A stretch of DNA of 64,000 nt from Pseudomonas putida NBRC 14164 (GCF_000412675.1 NC_021505.1:62001-126000), one strand, 5' to 3'. Positions 28,735-37,822 are shown, counted from the first letter of the stretch. Numbers and translations: made by a program. Notes: generated by a model from the sequence alone, not told the origin.

Positions 28735-29826
28735 ATGCTTCGACTTTTTTTTATGCAGCGCTCAGGCCCTGGGGCACTCGACCGCGTTTTCACCCGTTTG
28801 GTTCCCCTGCTGGGGGCGCTCCTGCTGAACGGTTGCAGCAGCGTGGCCTACTATGGGCAGCTGGCCGAGGGCCAATTGCAGCTGCTGCGTGCGCGACAGC
28901 CAGTCGCGCAGGTGCTTGCCGACCCCACCACGTCACCGCAGTTACGCTCGCGCCTGGCGCACGCTGAACAGGCGCGGGTGTTCGCCAGCCAGCAGTTGAA
29001 ACTGCCGGATAACCGCAGCTACCGGGTTTATGCCGACATTGGCCGGCCTTATGTGGTGTGGAATGTGTTTGCCACGCCCGAACTGTCGTTGCAGCCGGTG
29101 ACGCACTGTTTCCCGATTGCGGGGTGCGTGGCCTATCGCGGCTACTACCAGCAAGGTGCGGCACGCGGGGCGGCGGCATTGATGCGCCAGGACGGCCTGG
29201 ATGTGTATCTGGGGGGCGTGGAGGCGTATTCGACCCTTGGCTGGTTCGACGACCCGATCCTGTCGTCAATGGTCGGTTGGGGCGACGAGCGCCTGGCCAC
29301 GCTCATCTTCCATGAACTGGCTCACCAGCGCTTCTATGTGCAGGACGATACCGAGTTCAACGAATCGTTTGCCTCCTTTGTCGAGCAGGAAGGCACCCGG
29401 CAATGGCGTGCAGCGCGTGGGCTTGCCGCTGTTGGCGAGGAGCAGGGGCAGCAGCGTGACCAGTTCATCAGGCTGGTGCTGGCCAGCCGTGAGCGGTTGC
29501 AGGCGATTTATGGCGGGCCGCTGGACGATGCGCACAAGCGGCGGGCCAAGCAGGCCGAGTTTGAGCGTTTGAGGCGTGAGTACCGGCAGGTGCGTGATGG
29601 CCAGTGGGGCGGTGACAAGCGTTATGACGCCTGGATGTATGGGCCGATGAGTAATGCCAAGTTGTTGCCGTTCGGGCTGTATGACCAGTGGGTGCCGGCG
29701 TTTGCGGCGGTGTTTCGTGAGGTGGGTGGGGATTGGCTTCGGTTTTATCAGCGGGTCGAGCAGCTGGGGCGGTTGCCGATTGAAGAAAGGAAAGCGGCGC
29801 TGCAGCGTCTGGTGGTTAGCCTGTGA
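28735..29826 (+). CDS. Predicted zinc aminopeptidase lipoprotein
   Basis: A 363-residue protein of the family of putative bacterial aminopeptidases with an HExxH site: HELAHQRFYVQDDTEFNESF provides two zinc histidines and a downstream Glu in FNESFASFVEQEG. A hydrophobic N terminus ends in LLLNGCSS, a lipobox, so it is predicted to be a lipoprotein. No good ribosome-binding site precedes the ATG at 28735; an alternative ATG at 28753 gives 357 residues and keeps the lipobox. Substrate unknown. Confidence 0.78.
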   Translation: MLRLFFMQRSGPGALDRVFTRLVPLLGALLLNGCSSVAYYGQLAEGQLQLLRARQPVAQVLADPTTSPQLRSRLAHAEQARVFASQQLKLPDNRSYRVYADIGRPYVVWNVFATPELSLQPVTHCFPIAGCVAYRGYYQQGAARGAAALMRQDGLDVYLGGVEAYSTLGWFDDPILSSMVGWGDERLATLIFHELAHQRFYVQDDTEFNESFASFVEQEGTRQWRAARGLAAVGEEQGQQRDQFIRLVLASRERLQAIYGGPLDDAHKRRAKQAEFERLRREYRQVRDGQWGGDKRYDAWMYGPMSNAKLLPFGLYDQWVPAFAAVFREVGGDWLRFYQRVEQLGRLPIEERKAALQRLVVSL

Positions 29827-29832
29827 CATCTT

Positions 29833-29950
29833 GGGGCCGCTGCGCGACCCATCGTCGGCAAGCCAACTCCCACAGGGACCGCGCAAGGTTTGAATTTGAT
29901 GCAGGACCTGTAGGCGCTGGCTTGCCGGCGATGGGCTGCAAAGCAGCCCC
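29833..29950. repeat. REP inverted pair
   Basis: A convergent pair with one decayed arm: gtcggcaagccaactcccac on the left and ggctggcttgccggcgatgg plus gggctgcaaagcagcccc at the right, between convergent genes. Confidence 0.82.
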
Positions 29951-29958
29951 TAGGGCAC

Positions 29959-30609
29959 TCAAGCCTTGATGAATGCCTGATGCATCTCGGCCAAGGTCGC
30001 AAAGTGGTAGGCCGGCTCTTCTGCCATCAGTTCTTCCTGGCTACCAAACCCATACCCCACCGCCACTGCCTGCAAGCCATTGCTGCGCGCGCCGATCAGG
30101 TCATGCTTGCGGTCCCCGATCATCAGGGTTTGCGCCGGGTCCAGCCCTTCTTCATCCAGCAGATGGCGAATCAGCTCGACCTTGTTGGTGCGGGTGCCGT
30201 CCAGTTCGCTGCCGTAGATCACCTTGAAGTGTTGGTCGAAGGCGAAGTGCCGGGCGATTTCGCGGGCGAATTCCCACGGTTTGGAAGTGGCGATGTACAG
30301 CGTGCGGCCCTGCCCGTTCAGGGCTTCGAGCAACTCCGGCACGCCCTGGAACACCAGGTTTTCGTACAGGCCGGTGACGCGGAAACGCTCCCGGTAGAAG
30401 TTCACCGCCTCCCAGGCCTTGGCTTCGTCGAAGCTGTAGAACTGCATGAAGGCCTGTAGCAAAGGCGGGCCGATGAAATGTTCGAGGCGGGCCAGGTCCG
30501 GCTCGTCGATGCCCAACTTGGCCAGGGCATACTGGATCGAGCGGGTGATGCCCAGGCGGGGGTCGGTCAGGGTGCCGTCGAGGTCGAAGAGGATGTTTTG
30601 CTGTTGCAT
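29959..30609 (-). CDS. HAD-superfamily phosphatase (phosphoglycolate phosphatase-like)
   Basis: A 216-residue HAD hydrolase: motif I FDLDGTLTD near residue 8 (nucleophile Asp9), motif II TSKPW, lysine motif, and motif IV IGDRKHDLIGA. The alpha-helical cap between motifs I and II places it with the Gph/PgmB-like subfamily. Substrate is not assigned by sequence; it is not the Gph of the trpE locus. Start MQQQNILFDLDG selected as the one giving a normal N terminus. Adjacent to the gamma-carbonic anhydrase gene with a REP pair between. Confidence 0.85.
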   Translation of the reverse strand: MQQQNILFDLDGTLTDPRLGITRSIQYALAKLGIDEPDLARLEHFIGPPLLQAFMQFYSFDEAKAWEAVNFYRERFRVTGLYENLVFQGVPELLEALNGQGRTLYIATSKPWEFAREIARHFAFDQHFKVIYGSELDGTRTNKVELIRHLLDEEGLDPAQTLMIGDRKHDLIGARSNGLQAVAVGYGFGSQEELMAEEPAYHFATLAEMHQAFIKA

Positions 30610-30643
30610 GTATAAGGTTCCACTTGAGTGCTGCGTTGCCTTC

Positions 30644-30725
30644 TTCGCGGGCTTGCCCGCTCCCACAGGTATGGCGCTGGCCCTGAAGGCTCCACTAAAC
30701 CTGTGGGAGCGGGCAAGCCCGCGAA
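30644..30725. repeat. REP inverted pair
   Basis: Arms ttcgcgggcttgcccgctcc and complement ending cccgcgaa, between the co-directional gamma-carbonic anhydrase and HAD genes. Confidence 0.87.
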
Positions 30726-30730
30726 TGCGG

Positions 30731-31279
30731 TCATTCCGGTTGGTCGTAGCCTTCGGCCAGGTGCTGGTCCTTGAGCTTCACGTAATTGCCGGCGCTATAT
30801 GAGAAGAACGCGCGCTCTTTGTCGTTCAGCAACCTGGCCTGTTTCACCGGGCTGCCCATGTACAGGTAACCACTGACTAGGCGTTTGCCCGGCGGTACCA
30901 GGCTGCCGGCACCGATGATTACTTCGTCCTCGACGATGGCGCCATCCATGATGGTGCTGCCCATGCCGACCAGGATCCGGTTGCCCAGGGTGCAGCCATG
31001 CAGCATCACCTTGTGGCCGATGGTCACCTCGTCACCGATGATCAGCGGGAAACCGTCCGGGTTGAACGGGCCGGCGTGGGTGATGTGCAGCACGCTGGCG
31101 TCCTGCACGCTGGTACGTGCACCGATGCGAATGCGGTGCATGTCGCCGCGTACCACGGTCATCGGCCAGATCGAGCTGTCTTCACCGATCTCCACGTCGC
31201 CCAGCACTACTGCCGAGCGGTCGACGAAGGCACGTAGCCCAACTTTCGGAGTGTGTTGCTGGAAGCTTCGGATGGCCAT
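30731..31279 (-). CDS. Gamma-carbonic anhydrase-like left-handed beta-helix protein
   Basis: A 182-residue YrdA/CaiE-type hexapeptide-repeat protein. Repeats of the [LIV]-G-x4 type run through about residues 20-140, and the metal-site histidines are visible in RGDMHRIRIG, SVLHITH and IGHKVMLHGC. These proteins bind zinc or iron as trimers; some are true carbonic anhydrases, while others act on CoA-linked substrates. The start MAIRSFQQHTPK was chosen by family N terminus; an ATG five codons upstream is possible. Divergent from prlC. Confidence 0.87.
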   Translation of the reverse strand: MAIRSFQQHTPKVGLRAFVDRSAVVLGDVEIGEDSSIWPMTVVRGDMHRIRIGARTSVQDASVLHITHAGPFNPDGFPLIIGDEVTIGHKVMLHGCTLGNRILVGMGSTIMDGAIVEDEVIIGAGSLVPPGKRLVSGYLYMGSPVKQARLLNDKERAFFSYSAGNYVKLKDQHLAEGYDQPE

Positions 31280-31381
31280 GATAGCGTCTCTCATCTGTGC
31301 CGATAGGCAGGCTGCCTGCTGCGGTCGGCGTCGATTGTAATTAAGATGGGGCAGTGTTTCTTCTGCCAAGGTATCCAAACC

Positions 31382-33433
31382 GTGACTGCGAACAACCCGC
31401 TTCTGCAATCCCACGATCTGCCGCCCTTCTCGCAAATCCGTGCCGAACACGTGTTGCCGGCGATCGAAGCTATCCTGGCCGACAACCGTAAAGCCATTGC
31501 CGAGATCCTCGAAAAGCAGGGCAAGGCCCCTACCTGGGCTGGCCTGGTGCTGGCCATGGACGAACTGAACGACCGCCTGGGCGCTGCCTGGAGCCCGGTC
31601 AGCCACCTTAATGCGGTGTGCAACAGCGCCGAGCTGCGTGAAGCCTACGAGTCGTGCCTGCCTGCATTGAGCGCCTACTCGACCGAACTGGGTCAGAACC
31701 GCGCGCTTTTCGAAGCCTACCAGGCGCTGATCAATAGCCCCGAAGCCGCCGGCTTCGACGTGGCGCAAAAGACTATTCTCGAACACGCCCTGCGTGACTT
31801 CCGCCTGTCGGGTATCGACCTGCCGGCGGACAAGCAGCAGCGCTACGCCGAAGTGCAAAGCAAGCTCAGCGAGCTGGGCAGCCGCTTCTCCAACCAGCTG
31901 CTCGACGCCACCCAGGCCTGGACCAAGCACGTTACCGACGAAGCCGCACTGGCCGGCCTGACCGATTCGGCCAAGGCGCAGATGGCTGCCGCTGCCCAGG
32001 CCAAGGGCCTCGACGGCTGGCTGATCACCCTGGAATTCCCCAGCTACTACGCCGTGATGACCTACGCCAGCGACCGCGCCCTGCGCGAAGAGGTGTACGC
32101 CGCCTACTGCACCCGCGCCTCGGACCAGGGCCCGAATGCCGGCCAGTTCGACAACGGCCCGGTCATGCAGGAAATTCTCGACCTGCGCCAGGAACTGGCT
32201 GCGTTGCTGGGTTACAAGAACTACGCCGAGCTGAGCCTGGCCACCAAGATGGCCGAGTCCAGCGACCAGGTGTTGAGCTTCCTGCGGGACCTGGCCAAGC
32301 GTTCCAAGCCGTTTGCCGCCCAGGACCTGGAGCAGCTGAAGGCCTATGCCGCCGAGCAGGGCTGCCCTGAACTGGCCAGCTGGGACGCCGGCTACTTTGG
32401 CGAGAAGCTGCGCGAGCAGCGCTACAGCGTGTCGCAGGAAGCCCTGCGCGCCTACTTCCCGATCGACAAGGTGCTGGGCGGCCTGTTCAGCATCGTGCAG
32501 CGCCTGTACGGCATCGAAATCGCCGAGCTCAAGGTCTTCGACAGCTGGCACCCGGACGTGCGGCTGTTCGAGATCAAGGAAAACGGCCAGCATGTCGGCC
32601 GCTTCTTCTTCGACCTTTACGCCCGCGCCAACAAGCGCGGCGGTGCGTGGATGGACGGCGCCCGCGACCGTCGTCGCACTGCCGGTGGCGAGCTGCAGAG
32701 CCCGGTGGCCAACCTGGTGTGCAACTTCACCCCGGCCGCACCCGGCAAGCCTGCATTGCTGACCCACGATGAAGTCACCACCCTGTTCCACGAATTCGGC
32801 CACGGCCTGCACCACCTGCTGACCCGCATCGAGCATGCCGGTGTTTCCGGTATCAACGGCGTGGCCTGGGACGCGGTCGAGTTGCCAAGCCAGTTCATGG
32901 AAAACTGGTGCTGGGAGCCGGAAGGCCTGGCGCTGATCTCCGGCCACTACGAAACCGGCGCGGCCCTGCCCCAGGACCTGCTGGACAAGATGCTGGCGGC
33001 GAAGAACTTCCAGTCGGGCATGATGATGGTGCGCCAGTTGGAGTTCTCGCTGTTCGACTTCGAGCTGCACGCCAGCCATGGCGACGGTCGCAGCGTACTG
33101 CAGGTGCTCGAAGGCGTGCGTGACGAGGTGTCGGTCATGCGCCCACCGGCGTACAACCGCTTCCCCAACAGCTTTGCGCATATTTTTGCGGGCGGTTACG
33201 CGGCGGGCTACTACAGCTACAAGTGGGCTGAAGTGCTGTCGGCTGACGCGTTCTCGCGCTTCGAGGAAGAAGGTGTGCTGAATGCCGAGACCGGGCGTGC
33301 CTTCCGCGAGGCTATCCTGGCCCGTGGCGGTTCGCGCGAGCCGATGGTGCTGTTTGTCGACTTCCGTGGCCGTGAGCCTTCCATCGATGCGCTGCTGCGC
33401 CATAGTGGTCTTACCGAAGGCGCTGCGGCGTGA
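31382..33433 (+). CDS. prlC: Oligopeptidase A
   Basis: Cytoplasmic M3-family zinc metallopeptidase that degrades short peptides, including cleaved signal peptides. The 683-residue protein carries HEFGHGLHHLL (His470-Glu-x-x-His474) and the downstream EWDAVELPSQFMENW-like glutamate segment (VAWDAVELPSQFMENW). I chose the GTG at 31382 (MTANNPLLQSHDLP), consistent with the Pseudomonas enzyme; the frame extends twelve codons more. The yheV-like gene follows at once, almost overlapping the stop. Confidence 0.95.
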   Translation: MTANNPLLQSHDLPPFSQIRAEHVLPAIEAILADNRKAIAEILEKQGKAPTWAGLVLAMDELNDRLGAAWSPVSHLNAVCNSAELREAYESCLPALSAYSTELGQNRALFEAYQALINSPEAAGFDVAQKTILEHALRDFRLSGIDLPADKQQRYAEVQSKLSELGSRFSNQLLDATQAWTKHVTDEAALAGLTDSAKAQMAAAAQAKGLDGWLITLEFPSYYAVMTYASDRALREEVYAAYCTRASDQGPNAGQFDNGPVMQEILDLRQELAALLGYKNYAELSLATKMAESSDQVLSFLRDLAKRSKPFAAQDLEQLKAYAAEQGCPELASWDAGYFGEKLREQRYSVSQEALRAYFPIDKVLGGLFSIVQRLYGIEIAELKVFDSWHPDVRLFEIKENGQHVGRFFFDLYARANKRGGAWMDGARDRRRTAGGELQSPVANLVCNFTPAAPGKPALLTHDEVTTLFHEFGHGLHHLLTRIEHAGVSGINGVAWDAVELPSQFMENWCWEPEGLALISGHYETGAALPQDLLDKMLAAKNFQSGMMMVRQLEFSLFDFELHASHGDGRSVLQVLEGVRDEVSVMRPPAYNRFPNSFAHIFAGGYAAGYYSYKWAEVLSADAFSRFEEEGVLNAETGRAFREAILARGGSREPMVLFVDFRGREPSIDALLRHSGLTEGAAA

Positions 33434-33444
33434 GCGAGGTAGTT

Positions 33445-33711
33445 GTGAACAAGACCAAGAAACGCTTCATTGCCGGGGCGGTATGCCCCGCGTGCAGCGA
33501 GCCCGACAAGCTGATGATGTGGAGCGAAGACGACGTACCGCACCGCGAGTGCGTCGCCTGCGGGTTCACCGACACCCTCAACGAGCAGGGCTTGTCGGTG
33601 CCCAAGGAGCTCGGCACCCGGGTCAACCACCTGGCGCCCAAGGCGGCGCCGGCCAAGGTCCAGACGGTGCAGTTCTTCCCTAATCCGAAGCTGAAGAAAC
33701 CGACAGAGTAA
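33445..33711 (+). CDS. yheV: YheV-family zinc-ribbon protein
   Basis: An 88-residue small protein with two CxxC pairs, CPAC and CVAC, forming a predicted zinc ribbon, and the family N terminus KTKKRFIAGAVCPAC. The GTG at 33445 has GAGGT upstream; another GTG at 33430 overlaps the prlC stop and would add five residues. prlC-yheV linkage occurs across gammaproteobacteria, but the role of YheV is not known to me. The C-terminal tail rich in Ala, Pro and Lys is probably disordered. Confidence 0.85.
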   Translation: MNKTKKRFIAGAVCPACSEPDKLMMWSEDDVPHRECVACGFTDTLNEQGLSVPKELGTRVNHLAPKAAPAKVQTVQFFPNPKLKKPTE

Positions 33712-33761
33712 GCACTGGCTGTCGGATCAGAGGCGCTGGTGGATTCATGGTAGCTGCGATA

Positions 33762-33777
33762 CTGTATGTAAATACAG
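33762..33777 (+). promoter_or_regulatory. LexA (SOS) box upstream of the radical SAM gene
   Basis: ctgtatgtaaatacag matches the gammaproteobacterial LexA consensus CTG-N10-CAG with an AT-rich core, and it is set in a 22-bp near-perfect palindrome (33759-33780). It ends 14 bp before the ATG of the radical SAM gene, so LexA bound here would block its transcription until DNA damage. Confidence 0.88.
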
Positions 33778-33791
33778 TATAGGGGTTAGCC

Positions 33792-34850
33792 ATGAATCCT
33801 CCAGCACCACTAAAGGGCCGTGGCACGGCGCACAATCCGCACAACCGTTTTGCCCCCAACCATTCGGTGGTCGAGGACGACGGCTGGTATCAGGAAGTGC
33901 CGCAGACCCAGGGCACAGAAGTGCGCAGCGAGACGGCGAAGTCGGTCATCTCCCGCAATACCTCGCCCGACCTGCCCTTCGACCGCTCCATCAACCCCTA
34001 TCGTGGCTGCGAGCATGGCTGCATCTACTGCTATGCCCGCCCTTCCCATGCCTATTGGGACCTCTCCCCCGGCCTGGATTTTGAAACCAAGCTGATCGCC
34101 AAGACCAATGCCGCCGAAGTGCTTGCGCAACAGCTGAGCAAGCCGGGTTACGTGTGCGCGCCGATCAACCTGGGCTCCAATACCGACCCGTACCAGCCGA
34201 TCGAGCGGGAGCAGTTGCTGACCCGGCGGCTGCTGGAAGTGTTGCTGCGTTTTCGCCACCCGGTGACCATCGTGACCAAAGGTTCGCTGGTGTTGCGCGA
34301 CCTCGACCTGCTGGCCGAAATGGCCCGGCAACGTCTGGCGCGGGTAATGATCAGCCTGACCACGCTGGACGACGACCTCAAGCGGGTTCTGGAACCGCGG
34401 GCGGCGTCACCCAGTGCCCGGTTGAGGGCCATCCGCGTGTTGCGCGAGGCGGGTGTGCCGGTGGGTGTGTTGTGTTCGCCGATGATTCCGATGATCAACG
34501 ACAGTGAGCTGGAGCGTTTGCTGGAGGCTGCCAGGGAAGCGGGCGCACAGAGCGCGGCCTACATGATGCTGCGCCTGCCACTGGAGGTGGCGCCGCTGTT
34601 CGAGCAGTGGCTGCAGGACCATTACCCGCAACGGGCGGCCCATGTGTTGAGCCTGATCCGCCAGAGCCGGGGCGGCGAGCTGTATGACAGCCGGTTTGGT
34701 GCGCGCATGCGCGGTGAAGGGGTATTTGCCGAGCTGTTGGCACAACGGTTTGCCAAAGCCATGAAGCGGCTGGATTTTGAAGGGCGGGAGGCGCAGACGC
34801 TGGACTGCTCTGCCTTCTGCCCGCCCAATGGGCAGATGGCCCTGTTTTGA
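33792..34850 (+). CDS. SOS-controlled radical SAM protein
   Basis: A 352-residue radical SAM enzyme with the cluster motif CEHGCIYC (Cys73, Cys77, Cys80; CxxxCxxC) in YRGCEHGCIYCYARPSHAYW, the block shared with the Rv2578c/SplB-related family. The barrel continues to about residue 300 with GVLCSPMIPMIND. Family members resemble spore photoproduct lyase, and together with the LexA box a role in DNA damage response is plausible; substrate is unknown. In P. aeruginosa the orthologue (PA0069, from memory) is reported in the LexA regulon. Confidence 0.88.
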   Translation: MNPPAPLKGRGTAHNPHNRFAPNHSVVEDDGWYQEVPQTQGTEVRSETAKSVISRNTSPDLPFDRSINPYRGCEHGCIYCYARPSHAYWDLSPGLDFETKLIAKTNAAEVLAQQLSKPGYVCAPINLGSNTDPYQPIEREQLLTRRLLEVLLRFRHPVTIVTKGSLVLRDLDLLAEMARQRLARVMISLTTLDDDLKRVLEPRAASPSARLRAIRVLREAGVPVGVLCSPMIPMINDSELERLLEAAREAGAQSAAYMMLRLPLEVAPLFEQWLQDHYPQRAAHVLSLIRQSRGGELYDSRFGARMRGEGVFAELLAQRFAKAMKRLDFEGREAQTLDCSAFCPPNGQMALF

Positions 34851-34873
34851 TTTTGAAAAGATCACGGCTTTTT

Positions 34874-34954
34874 TGGGAGCGGGCGTGCCCGCGAACACCG
34901 GCGCAGCCGGTGCCATATACCGAGTTGCCCTTATCGCGGGCACGCCCGCTCCCA
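34874..34954. repeat. REP inverted pair
   Basis: Arms tgggagcgggcgtgcccgcg and its complement, with the inner hairpin caccggcgcagccggtg. The rest of the 34851-35271 gap (about 35000-35271) is AT-rich and likely holds the carbonic anhydrase promoter; no named operator was recognised. Confidence 0.87.
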
Positions 34955-35271
34955 CAGGCAGCTTGCAGGTCTCAGGTCCCCAAATGGGGCCCATTGCCAG
35001 CCCTCAATACAACTAATCCGAGTTAATAATTGCGCTAATACATATTGGCAGTTGATGTTTTTTTGCTATTATCCAGAACCCGCCTTTTATATCTGGAACG
35101 CCCGTTCTAGAGCCTTCGAATTAAGTTTCAGTTAAGTTTTCCCCGCTAGCGTAGGAAATCAGTCCACACCGACTGTGATCTATGGCCCGTGCGTGTCATC
35201 TAAAACCCTGCATAGCCAGAATCTTTCACCGGTAAAATGGATTTACCAACACACCGTCAAGAGGATGAATC

Positions 35272-35991
35272 ATGCCCGTCAAGGACCCATCCAAGGTCGT
35301 TCCGGAGGTACCCGCTGAGGGCGCCGATGCCGCCCTGAAGCACATCGTCGACGGCTTCCTGCGCTTTCACCATGACGTCTTCCCCGAACAGCAAGAGCTG
35401 TTCAAGAAGCTCGCCACTGCGCAAACGCCGCGTGCCATGTTCATCACCTGCGCCGACTCGCGCATCGTCCCCGAGCTGATCACCCAGAGCTCGCCTGGCG
35501 ACCTGTTCGTAACCCGTAACGTGGGTAACGTGGTACCGCCCTACGGTCAGATGAACGGCGGCGTTTCCAGCGCCATCGAATACGCCGTGCTTGCGCTGAA
35601 AGTGCACCACATCATCGTCTGTGGGCATTCCGACTGTGGCGCCATGCGTGCAGTACTCAACCCGCAATCGCTGACCAAGATGCCGACTGTTTCCGCCTGG
35701 CTGCGCCATGCCGAAGTGGCGCGTACCGTGGTCGAGAACAACTGCTCGTGCGGTACCGAACACGAAACCATGCAGGTGCTGACCAAGGAAAACGTGATCG
35801 CCCAGTTGCATCACCTGCGCACCCACCCTTCGGTTGCCTCGCGCCTTGCAGCCGGTGAGCTGTTCATTCATGGCTGGGTTTACGACATCGAAACCAGCAA
35901 GATCGAAGCTTATGACGCCATCAGCGACAGCTTCCTGCCCCTGGCTGCTGGCGAGCCGGTCCCCTGCGCTACTCCGAGAGGCCGCTACTAA
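35272..35991 (+). CDS. Beta-class carbonic anhydrase
   Basis: Interconverts CO2 and bicarbonate. The 239-residue protein has all beta-class zinc and catalytic residues: TCADSRI (Cys60, Asp62, Arg64), CGHSDCGA (Cys117, His119, Cys122). No signal peptide, so cytoplasmic. AAGAGGA lies 7 nt before the ATG. A SulP transporter follows 190 bp downstream on the same strand, so the pair likely supplies bicarbonate to anabolism. The orthologous pair in PAO1 is PA0102/PA0103 (recalled). Confidence 0.94.
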   Translation: MPVKDPSKVVPEVPAEGADAALKHIVDGFLRFHHDVFPEQQELFKKLATAQTPRAMFITCADSRIVPELITQSSPGDLFVTRNVGNVVPPYGQMNGGVSSAIEYAVLALKVHHIIVCGHSDCGAMRAVLNPQSLTKMPTVSAWLRHAEVARTVVENNCSCGTEHETMQVLTKENVIAQLHHLRTHPSVASRLAAGELFIHGWVYDIETSKIEAYDAISDSFLPLAAGEPVPCATPRGRY

Positions 35992-36181
35992 GCGACCCAT
36001 CCACCGCTAGAACCTTGATAGCCGGCTGCACCCTATGGGGTGTGGCGCGGCCTTCGGCTGCCTTGAATTCCCTGACTGCCTTGCCGGCAAGCCCGCTGGC
36101 GGCCCGCGCTTGCGCGCTCGTCAGGGGCAAACGTGCCCACGGCCAGAGGAATGGCCGTGCGACAGAGAAAGGAGAAACACG

Positions 36182-37714
36182 GTGAACATTACACAGTTGA
36201 AAGCGGCCCTGCCGCGTGAGTTGCTGGCGTCGGTGGTGGTCTTTCTGGTGGCCCTGCCGTTGTGCATGGGTATCGCGATTGCCTCGGGCATGCCGCCGGC
36301 CAAGGGCCTGATTACCGGCATTATCGGCGGCATTGTGGTGGGTTTCCTCGCCGGTTCGCCGTTGCAGGTCAGCGGCCCAGCCGCCGGCCTGGCGGTACTG
36401 GTGTTCGAGCTGGTGCGCCAGCATGGCATGGCCATGCTTGGGCCGATCCTGTTGCTGGCCGGGCTGCTGCAGTTGCTGGCCGGGCGCCTGCGCCTGGGTT
36501 GCTGGTTTCGTGTCACTGCGCCAGCGGTGGTGTACGGCATGTTGGCGGGGATTGGCGTGCTGATCGTGTTGTCGCAGGTGCATGTGATGTTCGACACGGC
36601 GCCGCAGCCTTCCGGGTTGCAGAACCTGCTGGAATTCCCGTCCACCGTTGCCGCAGCCCTGCCACAGGAAAACGCAGGCTCCGGCTGGATGGCCGGTGCG
36701 CTGGGCCTGGGCACCATCGCCATCATGTGGGGCTGGGAACGCCTGCGGCCGCAGCGGCTGCGCTTCGTCCCTGGCGCGCTGCTGGGTGTTGCCGCCATGA
36801 CTGCCATCAGTATGTGGCTGGCCTTGCCGGTAAACCGCGTGCAGGTGCCGGCAGACCTGTCCGAGGCCATCGACTGGCTCCGCCCGGCTGACCTGATGCA
36901 ACTGGCCGACCCTACCCTGCTGGTCGCCGCCTTTGCCCTGGCCTTCATCGCCAGCGCCGAAACCTTGCTCTCGGCCGCGGCGGTAGACCGCATGCACAGC
37001 GGCCAGCGTTCGGACTTTGACCGTGAACTGTCGGCCCAAGGTATCGGCAACATGCTCTGTGGCGTGCTGGGCGCGCTGCCGATGACGGGTGTGATCGTGC
37101 GCAGCTCGGCCAATGTGCAGGCGGGGGCGCAGACACGGGCATCGGCAATCTTCCACGGCTTGTGGCTGTTGGCCTTCGTGGTGGTGTTGAGCAGCGTGCT
37201 GCAGCAGATTCCGGTGGCGAGCCTGGCGGGTGTGCTGGTGTTTACCGGGGTCAAGCTGGTCGACTTCAAGGCATTTCGTGGCCTGGGCCGTTATGGTCGC
37301 ATGCCGATGTTCACCTATGCGGCGACGGCGCTGGCCATCATCTTCACCGACCTGCTGACCGGTGTGCTGCTGGGCTTTGCCCTGACCCTGCTGAAGCTGG
37401 CGTTCAAGGCAGCGCGGCTGAAGATCAACCTGGTGAGCCTCGCCAAGGATGGTCACATGGAACTGCGCCTCAGTGGCGCGGCCACGTTCCTGAAGGTGCC
37501 GGCGCTGACCCAGGTGCTGGATACCGTACCCGCGGGCACCACGTTGCATGTGCCGTTGGGCAACCTGAGCTACATCGACCACTCGTGCCTTGAGCTGCTG
37601 GAGGACTGGAACCGCAGTAATGCGGCCAATGGGTCGCGGTTGTTGATCGAGCAGCGGCGCCTGAAGCGGCGGATCGAGGGGCGGTTGCGGACTACGGCGG
37701 GGGTTGGGGCGTGA
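36182..37714 (+). CDS. SulP-family transporter with STAS domain, partner of carbonic anhydrase
   Basis: A 510-residue membrane protein with about 10-12 hydrophobic segments, starting MNITQLKAALPRELLASVVV. N-terminal SulP block (MGIAIASGMPPAKGLITGII) and C-terminal STAS-like part (about 430-500). GTG start with AAGGAG 8 nt upstream; a longer frame exists but lacks such a site. Being next to a carbonic anhydrase points to bicarbonate as substrate; sulfate is the alternative. It is distinct from the SulP at 14477, with little visible similarity outside the family core. Confidence 0.87.
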   Translation: MNITQLKAALPRELLASVVVFLVALPLCMGIAIASGMPPAKGLITGIIGGIVVGFLAGSPLQVSGPAAGLAVLVFELVRQHGMAMLGPILLLAGLLQLLAGRLRLGCWFRVTAPAVVYGMLAGIGVLIVLSQVHVMFDTAPQPSGLQNLLEFPSTVAAALPQENAGSGWMAGALGLGTIAIMWGWERLRPQRLRFVPGALLGVAAMTAISMWLALPVNRVQVPADLSEAIDWLRPADLMQLADPTLLVAAFALAFIASAETLLSAAAVDRMHSGQRSDFDRELSAQGIGNMLCGVLGALPMTGVIVRSSANVQAGAQTRASAIFHGLWLLAFVVVLSSVLQQIPVASLAGVLVFTGVKLVDFKAFRGLGRYGRMPMFTYAATALAIIFTDLLTGVLLGFALTLLKLAFKAARLKINLVSLAKDGHMELRLSGAATFLKVPALTQVLDTVPAGTTLHVPLGNLSYIDHSCLELLEDWNRSNAANGSRLLIEQRRLKRRIEGRLRTTAGVGA

Positions 37715-37740
37715 AAACTTCCATCGCCTGAACTGGCCTC

Positions 37741-37822
37741 TTCGCGGGTGAACCCGCTCCCACAGGGACCGCACAGACACTCAATGCTGTGCAGTACCTG
37801 TGGGAGCGGGCTAGCCCGCGAA
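37741..37822. repeat. REP inverted pair
   Basis: Arms ttcgcgggtgaacccgctcc and complement (tgggagcgggctagcccgcg), between the convergent SulP and DUF-type genes; the arms differ in their internal loop bases, so they are not identical copies. Confidence 0.85.

Noticed and set aside
30731-33403. 890-codon minus-strand frame across prlC
   Set aside because: It is the antisense of a well-supported oligopeptidase gene; only its last 182 codons (the gamma-carbonic anhydrase) are real.
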